The notes beneath the pieces are model-generated. The model did not search any database. It saw nothing but the letters and a program-made list of their open reading frames with translations, and was not told the origin of the DNA. From NCBI RefSeq assembly GCF_036250735.1, contig NZ_CP109430.1, positions 2,728,001-2,792,000 on the forward strand: a DNA stretch of 64,000 nt. Direction: 5' to 3'. Both the position numbers and the translations under genes were made by a program. This document shows positions 44,448-53,951 of the stretch, piece after piece. The DNA comes from Streptosporangium sp. NBC_01495. Lineage in GTDB: Bacteria; Actinomycetota; Actinomycetes; Streptosporangiales; Streptosporangiaceae. How positions within the stretch are numbered: position 1 is the first letter of the stretch; the number at the start of each line of letters is the position of its first letter.

Positions 44448-45413
44448 TCAGGTGGGCGCGTGATGCCGGGCCGCGTCGACGAGGCGGGTGCCGAGCGCGC
44501 GGATGTGCCGGATGAGTTCGGGCGGTTCGTGCACCTCGAACGGGACGCCGAGCTGCGCGACCCACATGGCCAGCTCGTCGAGGGAGTTCGACCCGGTGCT
44601 GAGGACGCACACGCCGTCGCCGGCCGGCTCGACCACCGCCATCGTCGGCGGCATCCGGGCGGCGATGACATCGGCCGGGGCGTGCACCGTGAACCGGCCG
44701 CGGTAGCGGTACGGGTCGACGGAGATCCGTTCCGAGATGTAGAGGACGAGGTCGGCGCCGGGCGGCTCGCGGGGCGTGAAGCGCGGCCCGTTCGGGGTGC
44801 GCAGGCGCAGCCGGTCGACGCGGAACGTGCGCCAGTCGTCCCGGCCGGTGTCCCACGCCAGCAGGTACCAGCGGCGGCCCGAGTTCACCAGCCGGTACGG
44901 CTCGGCGGTGCGGAGATCCTCGGTGCCGTCGTGGGAGCGGTAGTCGAACCGCAGGCTCTCCCTGCCCCGGACGGCCGCGGCGATCGCGGTGAGCACGGCC
45001 GGGTCCACGGCCGCGGCCGGGCCCACCAGCGGGACCGTGACCGACCGCAGGTCGCCGACACGCTGCCGGAGCCGGGGCGGGAGGACCTGCTCGAGCTTGG
45101 CGAGAGCGCGGACCGAGGTCTCCTGGATGCCCGCCACGCTGGAGACGGCGGCGGTGCCGAGCCCGATGGCGACCGCGACCGCCTCGTCGTCGTCGAGCAG
45201 CAGCGGCGGGAGTCCGGCGCCGGCGCCGAGCCGGTAGCCGGGTGTGCCCGCGGTGGCGTGCACGACGTATCCGAGTTCACGCAGCCGGTCGATGTCGCGG
45301 CGGATCGTGCGGGGCGAGACGCCGAGCCGTTCGGCCAGCTCGGCGCCCGGCCAGTCCCTGGGGGTCTGCAGTAGCGACAGCAGCCGCAGCAGCCGCGCCG
45401 ATGTCTCCAGCAT
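44448..45413 (-). CDS. YafY-type HTH-WYL transcriptional regulator
   Basis: 321 residues. The N-terminal HTH_11 (MLETSARLLRLLSLLQTPRD then LGVSPRTIRRDIDRLRELGY) binds DNA. The WYL domain near residues 140-230 has LRFDYRSHDGTEDLRTAEPY and RRWYLLAWDTGRDDWRTFRV. A WCX C-terminal extension ends the protein (ELAMWVAQLGVPFEVHEP). WYL domains bind nucleic-acid or nucleotide-like ligands. It is divergent from the epoxide hydrolase, with a symmetric operator in the 52-bp gap, so it probably represses both genes. Confidence 0.9.
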   Translation of the reverse strand: MLETSARLLRLLSLLQTPRDWPGAELAERLGVSPRTIRRDIDRLRELGYVVHATAGTPGYRLGAGAGLPPLLLDDDEAVAVAIGLGTAAVSSVAGIQETSVRALAKLEQVLPPRLRQRVGDLRSVTVPLVGPAAAVDPAVLTAIAAAVRGRESLRFDYRSHDGTEDLRTAEPYRLVNSGRRWYLLAWDTGRDDWRTFRVDRLRLRTPNGPRFTPREPPGADLVLYISERISVDPYRYRGRFTVHAPADVIAARMPPTMAVVEPAGDGVCVLSTGSNSLDELAMWVAQLGVPFEVHEPPELIRHIRALGTRLVDAARHHAPT

Positions 45414-45424
45414 GACGCCGATCC

Positions 45425-45443
45425 TAGGACCGAATCTGTCCTA
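45425..45443. promoter_or_regulatory. WYL-regulator operator
   Basis: TAGGAC (45425-45430), CGAATCT, GTCCTA (45438-45443): a perfect 6-bp dyad with 7-bp spacer. Sites of TAGGACA-n-TGTCCTA type are typical upstream of YafY-like WYL regulators in actinobacteria. It lies 11 bp before the regulator's own start codon and 22 bp before the hydrolase ATG. Confidence 0.7.
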
Positions 45444-45465
45444 ACCTGTACCTAGCCTGACGGAC

Positions 45466-46611
45466 ATGAACGAAGACACGCGAATCCATCCTTTCCGGAT
45501 CGATATTCCGCAGGCGCAGCTGGACGACCTGCACGGTCGGCTGGCGGCGACCCGCTGGCCGGACGAACTGCCCGGTGTGGGCTGGTCCTACGGGGTTCCC
45601 GTCGGCTACGCGAAGAAACTGGCCGAGTATTGGCGCACCGGTTTCGACTGGCGTGCCGCCGAGGCGCTGCTGAACACCTTTCCGCAGTTCACGACCCGGA
45701 TCGACGGGCAGAACATCCACTTCCTGCACGTCCGCTCGCCCGAACCCGACGCGCTGCCGCTGATCGTCACGCACGGCTGGCCGGGTTCGGTCGCCGAGTT
45801 CCTGAAGGTCATCGGCCCGCTCACCGACCCGGCGGCGCACGGCGGCGACCGGTCCGACGCGTTCCACGTCATCGCCCCGTCGATCCCCGGGTTCGGCTTC
45901 TCCGGCCCCACCACCGAGACCGGCTGGGACCTGGAGCGGGTCGCGCGGGCGTGGGCGGAGCTGATGGACCTGCTCGGCTACCGGCGATACGGCGCGCAGG
46001 GCGGCGACAGCGGCTCGATCATCTCGCCGATGCTCGGCCGCACCGCGCCCCGGAATGTCGCCGGCGTGCACGTCAACGGCGCGCTCGGGTTCCCGACCGG
46101 AGACCCGGCCGAGTTCGAGGGGCTCACCAACGCGGAGCTCGCCCGCCTCGGCCAGTACCAGGACCAGGACCAGTCCGGTTACGCGATCATCCAGGCGACC
46201 CGGCCGCAGACCCTCGCGTTCGGGCTGCACGACTCGCCCGCGGCTCAGCTGGCGTGGATCGTGGAGAAGTTCAAGGAGTGGACCGACCCGGCCCGCGAGC
46301 TGCCCGAGGACGCGGTGGACGTCGACCAGCTGCTCACCGACGTGAGCATCTACTGGTTCACCGGGACCGGCGCCTCGTCCGCACGCCTCTACAAGGAAAG
46401 CCAGAAGGGCTGGGGAGCGGTGGCCGAGTACTCGGCGCTGCCGCACGGCGTCGCCGTCTTCCCCGGCGACGCCGGAGTCCGGCGGATCGCCGAGCGCGAA
46501 CACGAGGTCGTGCACTGGTCGGAGTTCGACCGCGGCGGCCACTTCGCCGCGATGGAGGCACCCGACCTGCTCGTCGAAGACATCCGGGCCTTCTTCCGCC
46601 TCCTGCGGTGA
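45466..46611 (+). CDS. Epoxide hydrolase (EHN-domain alpha/beta hydrolase)
   Basis: 381 residues. The N-terminal EHN domain ([38 protein letters not shown]) precedes an alpha/beta hydrolase with the oxyanion motif [12 protein letters not shown] (HGWPG), nucleophile Asp in [14 protein letters not shown] and catalytic His in [15 protein letters not shown]. It resembles microsomal-type epoxide hydrolases, which open epoxides to diols. No signal peptide. It is controlled from the divergent promoter shared with the WYL regulator and ends at a hairpin. Confidence 0.9.
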   Translation: MNEDTRIHPFRIDIPQAQLDDLHGRLAATRWPDELPGVGWSYGVPVGYAKKLAEYWRTGFDWRAAEALLNTFPQFTTRIDGQNIHFLHVRSPEPDALPLIVTHGWPGSVAEFLKVIGPLTDPAAHGGDRSDAFHVIAPSIPGFGFSGPTTETGWDLERVARAWAELMDLLGYRRYGAQGGDSGSIISPMLGRTAPRNVAGVHVNGALGFPTGDPAEFEGLTNAELARLGQYQDQDQSGYAIIQATRPQTLAFGLHDSPAAQLAWIVEKFKEWTDPARELPEDAVDVDQLLTDVSIYWFTGTGASSARLYKESQKGWGAVAEYSALPHGVAVFPGDAGVRRIAEREHEVVHWSEFDRGGHFAAMEAPDLLVEDIRAFFRLLR

Positions 46612-46617
46612 GCCCCT

Positions 46618-46641
46618 GACCCCGGCCGGGTTGCCGGGGTC
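46618..46641 (+). terminator. Hairpin terminator after epoxide hydrolase
   Basis: GACCCCGGC (46618-46626) and its complement (46633-46641) with a 6-nt loop, 6 bp after the stop. Confidence 0.65.
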
Positions 46642-46778
46642 CTGTCGCCGGTGGTGATGCTCTCGGCGCCACACCGCCGGTCTGTGTCGGCTCTGTGCCG
46701 GCGTCCCGGGCGCGGGCCGGGGCCGCGACGGGCGGGGCGGTCGTCCTCCCCTCCCGGCCGCGGGTAGGCTCCCGGTTC

Positions 46779-47342
46779 GTGCCGAGCATTCCGCAGCCCC
46801 TGGTCCCCGGCGACGACGGTGCCGCCGACGTCGCCGTGACATCCGCGCTCGCGGCCTTCGCCGCGGGGGAGGCGCAGGCCGGTGAGGTCGTCGCCGCGCT
46901 GAGCGGGGCCCGGCTGTTCGTGCCGGTGGTCGCCCTGCTCAAGGAGTCGGAGATCGGCGAGCACGGGCTGCGGCAGGAGAAGGAGAGCGAGATGGCTCTC
47001 CCCAAGCTCGTCGGCGCGGACGGCCGCGAGGCGGTGCCCGCCTTCACCGGGATGGAATCGCTGCGGCGGTGGCGCCCCGACGCCAGGCCCATCCAGGCCA
47101 CGATCCTTCAGGTCTGCCAGGCCGCGGTGCACGAGGGCACCGCGGCGGTGGTGGTCGACGTCGCGGGCCCGGTGCCCTTCGTGATCGAGGGCGGTCTCCT
47201 GCGGGCGCTCGCCGCGGTCGAGTCGGGCACCCTCGACCGGCTGGGAGCCGAGGCGCCCGGCGTCACCGTGGCGCGGATGGAAGAGATCGCCGAGCCCCCC
47301 AGGCGTCGGCGGTTCGGTTGGCCGCCGCGTGGACGAGGTTGA
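46779..47342 (+). CDS. SseB-like N-terminal domain protein
   Basis: 187 residues from GTG at 46779; the frame opens further upstream but without conservation. The core (ARLFVPVVALLKESE, EMALPKLVGADGREAVPAFT, GMESLRRWRPDARPI) matches the SseB N-terminal domain widespread in actinobacteria, followed by VCQAAVHEGTAAVVVDVAGP. Cytoplasmic; function unknown. The C-terminus ends RRRRFGWPPRGRG. Its last 80 bp overlap the 3' end of the convergent antiporter gene. Confidence 0.8.
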   Translation: MPSIPQPLVPGDDGAADVAVTSALAAFAAGEAQAGEVVAALSGARLFVPVVALLKESEIGEHGLRQEKESEMALPKLVGADGREAVPAFTGMESLRRWRPDARPIQATILQVCQAAVHEGTAAVVVDVAGPVPFVIEGGLLRALAAVESGTLDRLGAEAPGVTVARMEEIAEPPRRRRFGWPPRGRG

Positions 47343-48282
47343 CCGTCAGGATCGCCGGGGCGATCACGGCGACGAACCCGCCGAAGTCGCGCTCGAAGAC
47401 CAGGGCGAGGATCACCGCCGTCACCCCGTTCTGCTGGGCCAGCCCCAGGTGCACCCGGTCGATCATCGGCAGGCCGTGGGTGAGCACCAGCGCGGCGACC
47501 ATCTGCGCGGCGTACGCGGCGAGCCCGAGCAGCACGCCCATGCCCATGTTCGTCCCGCCGACGAGCAACAGGCCCATCAGGAAGGCCGACAGCGCGAACG
47601 CCGCGCTCACCGCCCGGCCCAGCCAGCGCGAGTCGGGCAGGCGCAGGTAGAGCCCGGCCGTCGCCAGGCCGAGCATGAGGGAGGTCCACGCGGCCGACAC
47701 GACCGCCCCGGCCGCCGTCACGTAGGTCAGCACCGGCGGGGCGTTCCTGATCAGCCGCCACAGCAGATAGACCGCGCCCGCGAACAGCACGTTCAGCCCC
47801 AGGTCGGCGAAGTACGAGGCCGACAGGCCACCCCCGCCCGAGCCGCTCACCAGCGCCGCCGCGTAGACGGCCAGGATGATCGTCACCGGGTCGTCGAAGG
47901 AGGACCACGCCCCGAGGATCGTCTTCGCCCGGTTCGAGAGACGACCGTCCCGCATCACCCCGGCGACCGAGAGCGGGTCGATCTGGGCGACCACCACCGC
48001 CATGATCAGCGCCCGGGGGTCGCCGGAGACGAGGTAGACGACCCCGGCGATGAACGCGGTCTTGAGCAGCACCCCGACGGTGACCGCGAGCACGATCAGC
48101 CGGGAGTGCTCCCTGGCCTCGGCGCGGTCGATCCCGTGCGTGCTTCCGTACAGGCCGATCGCGAGCAGCAGGCTGCTGAACAGCACGTACGCGCCCGAGT
48201 GTTCCAGATTGCGCACGCCGCCCAGGTCGGCGGCGAGCCAGCCGAGGCCGACGACGACGATCAAGAGCCCGATTCGGGCCAC
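47263..48282 (-). CDS. Cation:proton antiporter-like membrane protein
   Basis: 339 residues with about 10-11 hydrophobic helices. VVVAQIDPLSVAGVMRDGRL and WSSFDDPVTIILAVYAA correspond to the acidic helix motifs of the Na+/H+ exchanger family, although the first is atypical. It is short for the family (about 400 residues), with the first helix starting at residue 4. Its start overlaps the end of the upstream membrane-protein gene by 22 bp, so the two are coupled. Its 3' end overlaps the convergent SseB-like gene by 80 bp. Confidence 0.7.
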   Translation of the reverse strand: MARIGLLIVVVGLGWLAADLGGVRNLEHSGAYVLFSSLLLAIGLYGSTHGIDRAEAREHSRLIVLAVTVGVLLKTAFIAGVVYLVSGDPRALIMAVVVAQIDPLSVAGVMRDGRLSNRAKTILGAWSSFDDPVTIILAVYAAALVSGSGGGGLSASYFADLGLNVLFAGAVYLLWRLIRNAPPVLTYVTAAGAVVSAAWTSLMLGLATAGLYLRLPDSRWLGRAVSAAFALSAFLMGLLLVGGTNMGMGVLLGLAAYAAQMVAALVLTHGLPMIDRVHLGLAQQNGVTAVILALVFERDFGGFVAVIAPAILTVNLVHAAANRTADAWGARRSLPSAPR

Positions 48283-49301
48283 CGCTCACTCCTTGGGATG
48301 GATCGCAGGTGCCCCTGGGGCTTCTGGGCGCGTTCTCGCTGGTTGATCGGGGGCAGGGTGAAGTGCGCGCGGATCGTGTCCACGAGCTTGGCCATCTTGT
48401 CGTCGGCGACGTCGACCTTGCGCTGGTCCAGGGTCACCCCGATGAGATAGCGGGTTTCATCGATCCAGTAGAAGAACATGGCCCCGCGCTCCACGTCGAG
48501 GACCGTGCGGATGAGGATGCCGCCCTCCAGCCTGCGCAGCTGCTGGTTGAGCCGCTGGGTGAGCCAGTTGAGCTGGTTGCCCGCCCTGAGGTAGATCTTC
48601 CTGCGTTCCTCCTGGTCGGTCTCGTGGAAGAAGTGGGCCAGGTCGGCGTCCTCCAGCACGTCGGTGTAGAAGCGGCACTTCTGGTCGCCGAAGTAGGCCA
48701 CGAAGTGCAGGTCGTCCTGGTTGACCATGGACACGCAGCTGGCCAGCGCCTTCTCCACCGAGGGGCCGATGTTCGGCATGGTGCGGATCAGGATCTCCGA
48801 CTCGCCGATCACCCTGCGCTTGGTGGCGGTGGGCAGCGGTCCCATCCCGGCCTCCAGGTACGGGAGGTAGAGGCCCCGGCGGTACTGGACGAGCAGGTAG
48901 ACGCCGGTGGCGACGGCGAACGCGCTCACTCCCGCGGTGACCAGCCCGTGCAGCTCGCCGGGCACCCCGCCCCGCCAGAGCACGGGGCCGAACGCCGCCA
49001 CGAACCCCAGCACCGCCTCGCCCGCCGCGGTGACCGTCAGCGCGACCACCAGCAGCACCGGCAGCCGCGCCCTGATCCGGCCGAGCACGGTGGCGATGAG
49101 GGCGAGCGCCACGATCACCACGATCACGGTGACCGCGCGGGCCACGTCGTACTCCTCGCCCTCGATGTACCACGCGAGGAGCTCGAGGAGCACCGGCAGG
49201 AGAACGAGTGACGCGATGACCGCGGGCAGCTTGCTGAAGCGATCCGTGTCCACGCGGTCCGGCCCTCCGAGGGTAGGAATGCCTACAGCCTCCGTGATCA
49301 T
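48261..49301 (-). CDS. Uncharacterised membrane protein with C-terminal cytoplasmic domain
   Basis: 346 residues from ATG at 49301 (ATG at 49316 possible). Four to five TM helices (about 25-145) are followed by a soluble domain of 200 residues with RRVIGESEILIRTMPNIGPS, CVSMVNQDDLHFVAYFGDQK and MFFYWIDETRYLIGVTLDQR. I recognise no named family; the soluble part could be a sensor or regulatory domain. It overlaps the antiporter-like gene downstream by 22 bp, so it is probably its partner or regulator. Confidence 0.65.
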   Translation of the reverse strand: MITEAVGIPTLGGPDRVDTDRFSKLPAVIASLVLLPVLLELLAWYIEGEEYDVARAVTVIVVIVALALIATVLGRIRARLPVLLVVALTVTAAGEAVLGFVAAFGPVLWRGGVPGELHGLVTAGVSAFAVATGVYLLVQYRRGLYLPYLEAGMGPLPTATKRRVIGESEILIRTMPNIGPSVEKALASCVSMVNQDDLHFVAYFGDQKCRFYTDVLEDADLAHFFHETDQEERRKIYLRAGNQLNWLTQRLNQQLRRLEGGILIRTVLDVERGAMFFYWIDETRYLIGVTLDQRKVDVADDKMAKLVDTIRAHFTLPPINQRERAQKPQGHLRSIPRSERWPESGS

Positions 49302-49387
49302 CGCGGCCCCCGTCAATGACCTCCGGGGTCACTTCGGCCCTCGGGCCGGAGTGACCGGATCCCCGGCACGGAAGGGGGTGGCGGATT

Positions 49388-50134
49388 ATGGTCGGCTCCA
49401 TGAACCCCCCGGTGCCCCTTCTGCTCCTCCCCGCGCTGGCGGCCCTGGCGGGTCTGGCGATCGGGGCCGGTACGCGGCGCGTGGTGGCCCGCCACTCGGG
49501 GGCCGAGGGGGCCGAGGGGGAGCGGCACGGCCCCCCGCCCGTGGCCGGGGCGGTGGAGGCGGTCACCGCGGTGGTGCTGGCCGTCCTCGCGCTGCGGGCG
49601 CTGTGGCCGGACGTACCGGCGGGGACGGCGGCGTGGCCGGGAGCGCGGGCGGCGGAGACCACGTCGCTCGGGAGGGCGGGGGAGCTGCTCGCCTTCGGCT
49701 GGCTGGCGGTGGTCGCCGTCGCCCTGTCCTTCGTCGACGCAGCCGTCCACCGGCTGCCCGACCGGCTCACCCTGGCCGCCTACCTGGGGACCGCCGCCCC
49801 GCTGGCCGTGTCGGCCCTCGCCGACGGCCGCTTCGGAGACCTGCTCGGCGCCGGGCTGGGCGGCCTCGCCCTGGCGGGCTTCTACCTGGTGCTGTTCCTG
49901 GTCAACCCGGCGGGCATGGGGCTGGGCGACGTCAAGTTCGCGGCGAGCCTGGGCGCCGCCCTCGGCTGGCTGGGCTGGGACACCCTGGTCGCCGGGGCCT
50001 TCCTCGGCCTCCTGGCCGGGGGGCTCTACGGGGCCGCCCTGATGGTGCTGCGCCGCGCGGGCCGCAAGAGCGAGATCCCCTTCGGCCCCTTCATGGCCGT
50101 CGGCGCCCTGGCCGCCGTCCTCACCGCCCTCTGA
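49388..50134 (+). CDS. Prepilin peptidase (A24 family)
   Basis: 248 residues, about seven TM helices. The two catalytic Asp are in LSFVDAAVHRLPDRLTLAAY and GMGLGDVKFAASLGA (the G-x-G-D motif). It lacks the N-terminal Cys-rich methyltransferase domain. It should cleave leader peptides of type IV pilin-like proteins at the membrane. An A24 peptidase directly before aroC is common in actinobacteria. It ends 125 bp before aroC in the same direction and may share its transcript. Confidence 0.85.
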   Translation: MVGSMNPPVPLLLLPALAALAGLAIGAGTRRVVARHSGAEGAEGERHGPPPVAGAVEAVTAVVLAVLALRALWPDVPAGTAAWPGARAAETTSLGRAGELLAFGWLAVVAVALSFVDAAVHRLPDRLTLAAYLGTAAPLAVSALADGRFGDLLGAGLGGLALAGFYLVLFLVNPAGMGLGDVKFAASLGAALGWLGWDTLVAGAFLGLLAGGLYGAALMVLRRAGRKSEIPFGPFMAVGALAAVLTAL

Positions 50135-50258
50135 CGGACCACCCGCCTCCCGGGCCCCGCCCCCGATCCCCCGGCTCCCGGCGTGACGATCATCGGCGGA
50201 TGTCTCAACCGGTGAACGGAGGCCATTCCAGTGGGCGACACGTGGAAGACTTGTCACC

Positions 50259-51437
50259 ATGTTGCGCTGGTTGACCGCCGGAGAGTCCCACGGCCCCGAG
50301 CTCGTCGCGATCCTGGAAGGACTGCCCGCCGGGGTGGAGGTGACCACGGCACAGCTGGACGAGGCGCTGCGCCGTCGCCGCCTCGGCTACGGGCGCGGGG
50401 CGCGGATGAAGTTCGAGCAGGACGTCGTGACCATCGCGGGCGGGGTCCGCCACGGCCGGACGCTCGGCAGCCCCGTCGCCATCCGGGTGGGCAACACCGA
50501 GTGGCCCAAGTGGGAGACGGTCATGGCCGCCGACCCCGTCGACCCGGCCGTGCTGGAGGGGCAGGCGCGCAACGCGCCGCGCTCCCGCCCCCGTCCCGGC
50601 CACGCCGACCTCGCCGGGATGCAGAAGTACGGCTTCGACGACGCCCGCCCGGTGCTCGACCGGGCCAGCGCCCGCGAGACCGCGGCCCGCGTCGCGCTCG
50701 GCCAGGTGGCGCGGAGCTTCCTCAAGCAGGCCCTCGGCGTCGACATCGTCAGCCACGTCGTCTCGATCGGCGGGGCCGCCGCCACCCGGGGCATCGTGCC
50801 CGGCCCCGGCGACCTGGAGGCGATCGACACCGACCCGGTGCGCTGCGCCGACCCCGACGGCAGCGCGGCCATGGTCGCCGAGATCGACAAGGCGCACAAG
50901 GACGGCGACACCCTCGGCGGTGTTGTCGAGGTGATCGCCTACGGCCTGCCGCCGGGCCTGGGCAGCTACACCCACTGGGACCGCCGCCTCGACGCCCGCC
51001 TCGCGGCCGGCCTGATGGGCATCCAGGCGATCAAGGGCGTCGGCGTCGGCGACGGGTTCGAGACGGCCCGCCGCCCCGGATCCCTGGCCCACGACGAGAT
51101 CGAGAACACCGCCGACGGCGTACGCCGGATGACCAACCGGGCCGGTGGCGTCGAGGGCGGCATGACCAACGGCGAGCCGCTGCGCGTCAGCGCGGCGATG
51201 AAGCCGATCTCCACCGTCCCCCGGGCGCTGGCCACCATCGACGTGCTGACCGGCGAGGCCGCCAAGGCCCACCACGAGCGTTCCGACGTGTGCGCGGTCC
51301 CGGCCGCCGCGATCGTCGCCGAGGCGATGGTCGCGCTGATCCTGGCCGACGCCGCGATCGAGAAGTTCGGCGGCGACTCCGTCGAGGAGGTCGCCCGCAA
51401 CCTGTCCGGATACCTTTCCTCGCTGGTGATCAAATGA
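50259..51437 (+). CDS. aroC: Chorismate synthase
   Basis: 392 residues. It begins [20 protein letters not shown], contains [55 protein letters not shown] and ends [20 protein letters not shown]: all the FMN- and EPSP-binding signatures. It is the last shikimate-pathway step (EPSP to chorismate), in the cytosol. It heads the aroC-aroK-aroB-aroQ run, with 64 bp to aroK. Confidence 0.95.
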   Translation: MLRWLTAGESHGPELVAILEGLPAGVEVTTAQLDEALRRRRLGYGRGARMKFEQDVVTIAGGVRHGRTLGSPVAIRVGNTEWPKWETVMAADPVDPAVLEGQARNAPRSRPRPGHADLAGMQKYGFDDARPVLDRASARETAARVALGQVARSFLKQALGVDIVSHVVSIGGAAATRGIVPGPGDLEAIDTDPVRCADPDGSAAMVAEIDKAHKDGDTLGGVVEVIAYGLPPGLGSYTHWDRRLDARLAAGLMGIQAIKGVGVGDGFETARRPGSLAHDEIENTADGVRRMTNRAGGVEGGMTNGEPLRVSAAMKPISTVPRALATIDVLTGEAAKAHHERSDVCAVPAAAIVAEAMVALILADAAIEKFGGDSVEEVARNLSGYLSSLVIK

Positions 51438-51501
51438 GCGGGCGTCCGGGCGAGGGCGCTCCCGGTTCCCCGGTGGGCGGGCCGACATCGAAGGAGATCG
51501 C

Positions 51502-52005
51502 ATGAGTCCCCGAGCAGTGCTGATCGGCCCCCCGGGATCGGGCAAGTCGACCGTCGGGCAGCTCCTGGCCGAGCGGCTCGGGGCCGCCTTCCGCGACACC
51601 GACGCCGACGTGGAGCGCACGGCGGGCAAGCCGGTGAGTGATGTCTTCATCGAGGACGGCGAGGAGGTCTTCCGCGAGCTGGAGGCCGACGCCGTACGGC
51701 GGGCGCTGGCCGAGCACGACGGCGTGCTCTCCCTCGGCGGCGGCGCGATCCTCGCCGAGGCCACCCGCGAGCTGCTGGCCGGACAGCCGGTGGTCTACCT
51801 GGAGGTCGGCCTCTCCAACGCCGTCCAGCGGGTGGGCCTGGCCTCGGCGCGCCCGCTGCTCGTGATGAACCCGCGCAGCCAGCTGAAGAAGCTGATGGAC
51901 GCCCGGCGTCCCGTCTACGAGGGGCTCGCCACGATCGTCGTGGCGACCGACGAGCGCGAGCCCGGCCAGATCGTCGACGAGATCGTGGAGGGCCTGAAGC
52001 CGTGA
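51502..52005 (+). CDS. aroK: Shikimate kinase
   Basis: 167 residues. P-loop LIGPPGSGKSTVGQLLAERL; shikimate-binding Asp in FRDTDADVERTAGKPVSDVF; Arg in EVFRELEADAVRRAL; GGGAIL; and the lid region RPLLVMNPRSQLKKLMDARR. It phosphorylates shikimate at O3. Its TGA overlaps the GTG start of aroB by 4 bp. Confidence 0.95.
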   Translation: MSPRAVLIGPPGSGKSTVGQLLAERLGAAFRDTDADVERTAGKPVSDVFIEDGEEVFRELEADAVRRALAEHDGVLSLGGGAILAEATRELLAGQPVVYLEVGLSNAVQRVGLASARPLLVMNPRSQLKKLMDARRPVYEGLATIVVATDEREPGQIVDEIVEGLKP

Positions 52006-53078
52006 CGATCTCCAGGATCGAGGTCCCCGGCGAGAGCCCCTACGACGTGGTGGTCGGCACCGGGGTGCTCGGCGAGCTGCCCGGCCTGCTCGGCGCGGGG
52101 GTGAGCACCGTCGCCGTGATCCACCCGGAGAGCCTGCCGGAGATCGCCCGTCCCGTCTGCGGCGCGATCGAGGCGGCCGGGTACGAGGTCGTCGCGCTGC
52201 CGGTGCCCGACGCCGAGCGCGCCAAGACGGTCGAGGTGGCCGCGGAGCTGTGGTCCGCCTTCGGCCGCGCGGGCGTCACCCGCTCCGACGCCGTGGTCGG
52301 CGTCGGCGGGGGAGCCACCACCGACCTGGCGGGGTTCGCCGCCGCCACCTGGCTGCGCGGCGTCAAGGTCGTGCAGGTGCCGACCACCCTGCTCGGCATG
52401 GTCGACGCGGCGGTGGGCGGCAAGACCGGCATCAACACCCCCGAGGGCAAGAACCTGGTCGGGTCCTTCCACCCGCCCGCCGGGGTGCTGTGCGACCTGG
52501 CGACACTGGTCTCGGTGCCCCGCGACGACTACGTGGGCGGCCTGGCGGAGATCATCAAGGGCGGTTTCATCGCCGACCCCCGGATCCTCGAACTCATTGA
52601 GGACGACCCGGACGGTGCCAGGCTCCCCGAGGGGCGGCACACCCGCGAGCTGATCGAGCGGAAGATCCAGATCAAGGCCGACGTCGTCGGAGCCGACCTG
52701 CGCGAGGGCGGCCTGCGGGAGATCCTCAACTACGGCCACACGCTGGCGCACGCCATCGAGCGCGTCGAGGAGTACCGGATGCGCCACGGCGAGGCCGTCG
52801 CGATCGGCATGGTCTACGCGGCCGAGCTGTCCCGCCTGGACGGCAGGATCGGCGCCGACGTCGTGGAGCGGACCAGGTCCATCCTGACCTCGGTCGGGCT
52901 GCCCACCGCCTACCGCCGCGAGGCCTGGCCCGAGCTGCGCGACCACATGCGCCTCGACAAGAAGAGCCGCGGCGCCAAGCTGCGCTTCGTCCTGCTGGAC
53001 GACCTGGCGAAGGTGTCCCCGCTGGTCGACCCGCCGGAGGAGCTCCTGGAGGCGGCCTACCACGAGGTCGCCCGGTGA
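52002..53078 (+). CDS. aroB: 3-dehydroquinate synthase
   Basis: 358 residues. The NAD-binding region GVGGGATTDLAGFAAATWLR and KVVQVPTTLLGMVDAAVGGK, then KTGINTPEGKNLVGSFHPP, and the metal ligands in INYGHTLAHAIERVEEY and MRHGEAVAIGM are all present. It converts DAHP to 3-dehydroquinate. Translationally coupled to aroK by a GTGA overlap. Confidence 0.95.
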   Translation: MTISRIEVPGESPYDVVVGTGVLGELPGLLGAGVSTVAVIHPESLPEIARPVCGAIEAAGYEVVALPVPDAERAKTVEVAAELWSAFGRAGVTRSDAVVGVGGGATTDLAGFAAATWLRGVKVVQVPTTLLGMVDAAVGGKTGINTPEGKNLVGSFHPPAGVLCDLATLVSVPRDDYVGGLAEIIKGGFIADPRILELIEDDPDGARLPEGRHTRELIERKIQIKADVVGADLREGGLREILNYGHTLAHAIERVEEYRMRHGEAVAIGMVYAAELSRLDGRIGADVVERTRSILTSVGLPTAYRREAWPELRDHMRLDKKSRGAKLRFVLLDDLAKVSPLVDPPEELLEAAYHEVAR

Positions 53079-53263
53079 GCCTCACGCCTCCGGTGCTCCC
53101 GGGGCGCGGTGGTCCGTACGCCTCCGGGGGCAACGGAGGCGTGAGGCAGGGGCCGGGGCGAGGGCCGCTGCGAGGTTTGGCGGGGCGGTGCCGGTGGCAC
53201 GCCGGGTGAGTGACGTCGGCCGCGCGGCGGACGCGCGGCCATCAAGGAGCGGTGAGTGACCCG

Positions 53264-53698
53264 ATGAGACCCGTCTACGTGCTCAACGGCCCCAACCTGG
53301 GGCGGCTCGGCACCCGCGAACCCGATGTCTACGGTGCGGAGACCTTCGCCGACCTGGCCGCGCTCTGCCGGGAGACCGGCAGGGAGCTCGGCCTGTCGGT
53401 CGACGTCCGGCAGACCGACGACGAGGCCGAGATGCTGGGCTGGCTGCACGAGGCGGCCGACGGCAGGGTCCCCGTGGTGCTGAACCCGGCGGCGTTCACC
53501 CACTACTCCTACGCGCTGCGCGACGCCATCGCCCAGCGCACCGCGCCCCTGGTAGAGGTGCACATCAGCAACCCGGCCGCCCGCGAGGAGTTCCGGCACA
53601 CCTCGGTGGTCGCCGCCGTGGCGACCGGCACCATCGCGGGCTTCGGCCTGAGGTCGTACGTGCTGGCTCTGCGCGCCATCGCCGAGACCACCTCCTGA
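53264..53698 (+). CDS. aroQ: Type II 3-dehydroquinate dehydratase
   Basis: 144 residues. The N-terminus [20 protein letters not shown] contains the flexible active-site loop with the Arg and Tyr; [17 protein letters not shown] and the His in [19 protein letters not shown] complete the site. ATG at 53264 fits family length; GTG at 53252 has AAGGAG only 2 nt upstream. It makes 3-dehydroshikimate and closes the aro cluster; aroE, aroA and aroG are not in the window. Confidence 0.9.
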   Translation: MRPVYVLNGPNLGRLGTREPDVYGAETFADLAALCRETGRELGLSVDVRQTDDEAEMLGWLHEAADGRVPVVLNPAAFTHYSYALRDAIAQRTAPLVEVHISNPAAREEFRHTSVVAAVATGTIAGFGLRSYVLALRAIAETTS

Positions 53699-53736
53699 TC
53701 CCGCCCATCTCCTGATCCCGCGCCCCAAGGCGCCCC

Positions 53737-53890
53737 GGACCCGCGCCGGACCCCGTCTCCGGATCCGCGTGGGTCCTTCACCCTGGACCCGCGCGGCCCC
53801 TCGTCTCCGGATCCGCAGGGGTCTTCACCCTGGACCCGCGCGGACCCCGTCCCCGGATCCGCGTGAGCACTCCGTCCCCGGATCCGCGCG
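53737..53890. repeat. Degenerate tandem repeats between aroQ and the helicase
   Basis: CCGGATCCGC recurs at 53759, 53807, 53853 and 53878 (periods 48, 46 and 25 bp), and GGACCCGCGC at 53737, 53785 and 53831. The gap lies between convergent stops, so the array may act as a terminator region or be neutral minisatellite sequence. Confidence 0.6.
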
Positions 53891-53951
53891 GGACACCTCG
53901 CTGACGGGGTGCCCGCGCGGCCGACGGCCGAGACGGTCGGCGGCCCCGGGC

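Noticed and set aside
50259..53698. The aro cluster as something unusual
   Set aside because: The order prepilin peptidase-aroC-aroK-aroB-aroQ is ordinary for actinobacteria and every enzyme keeps its standard active-site residues.
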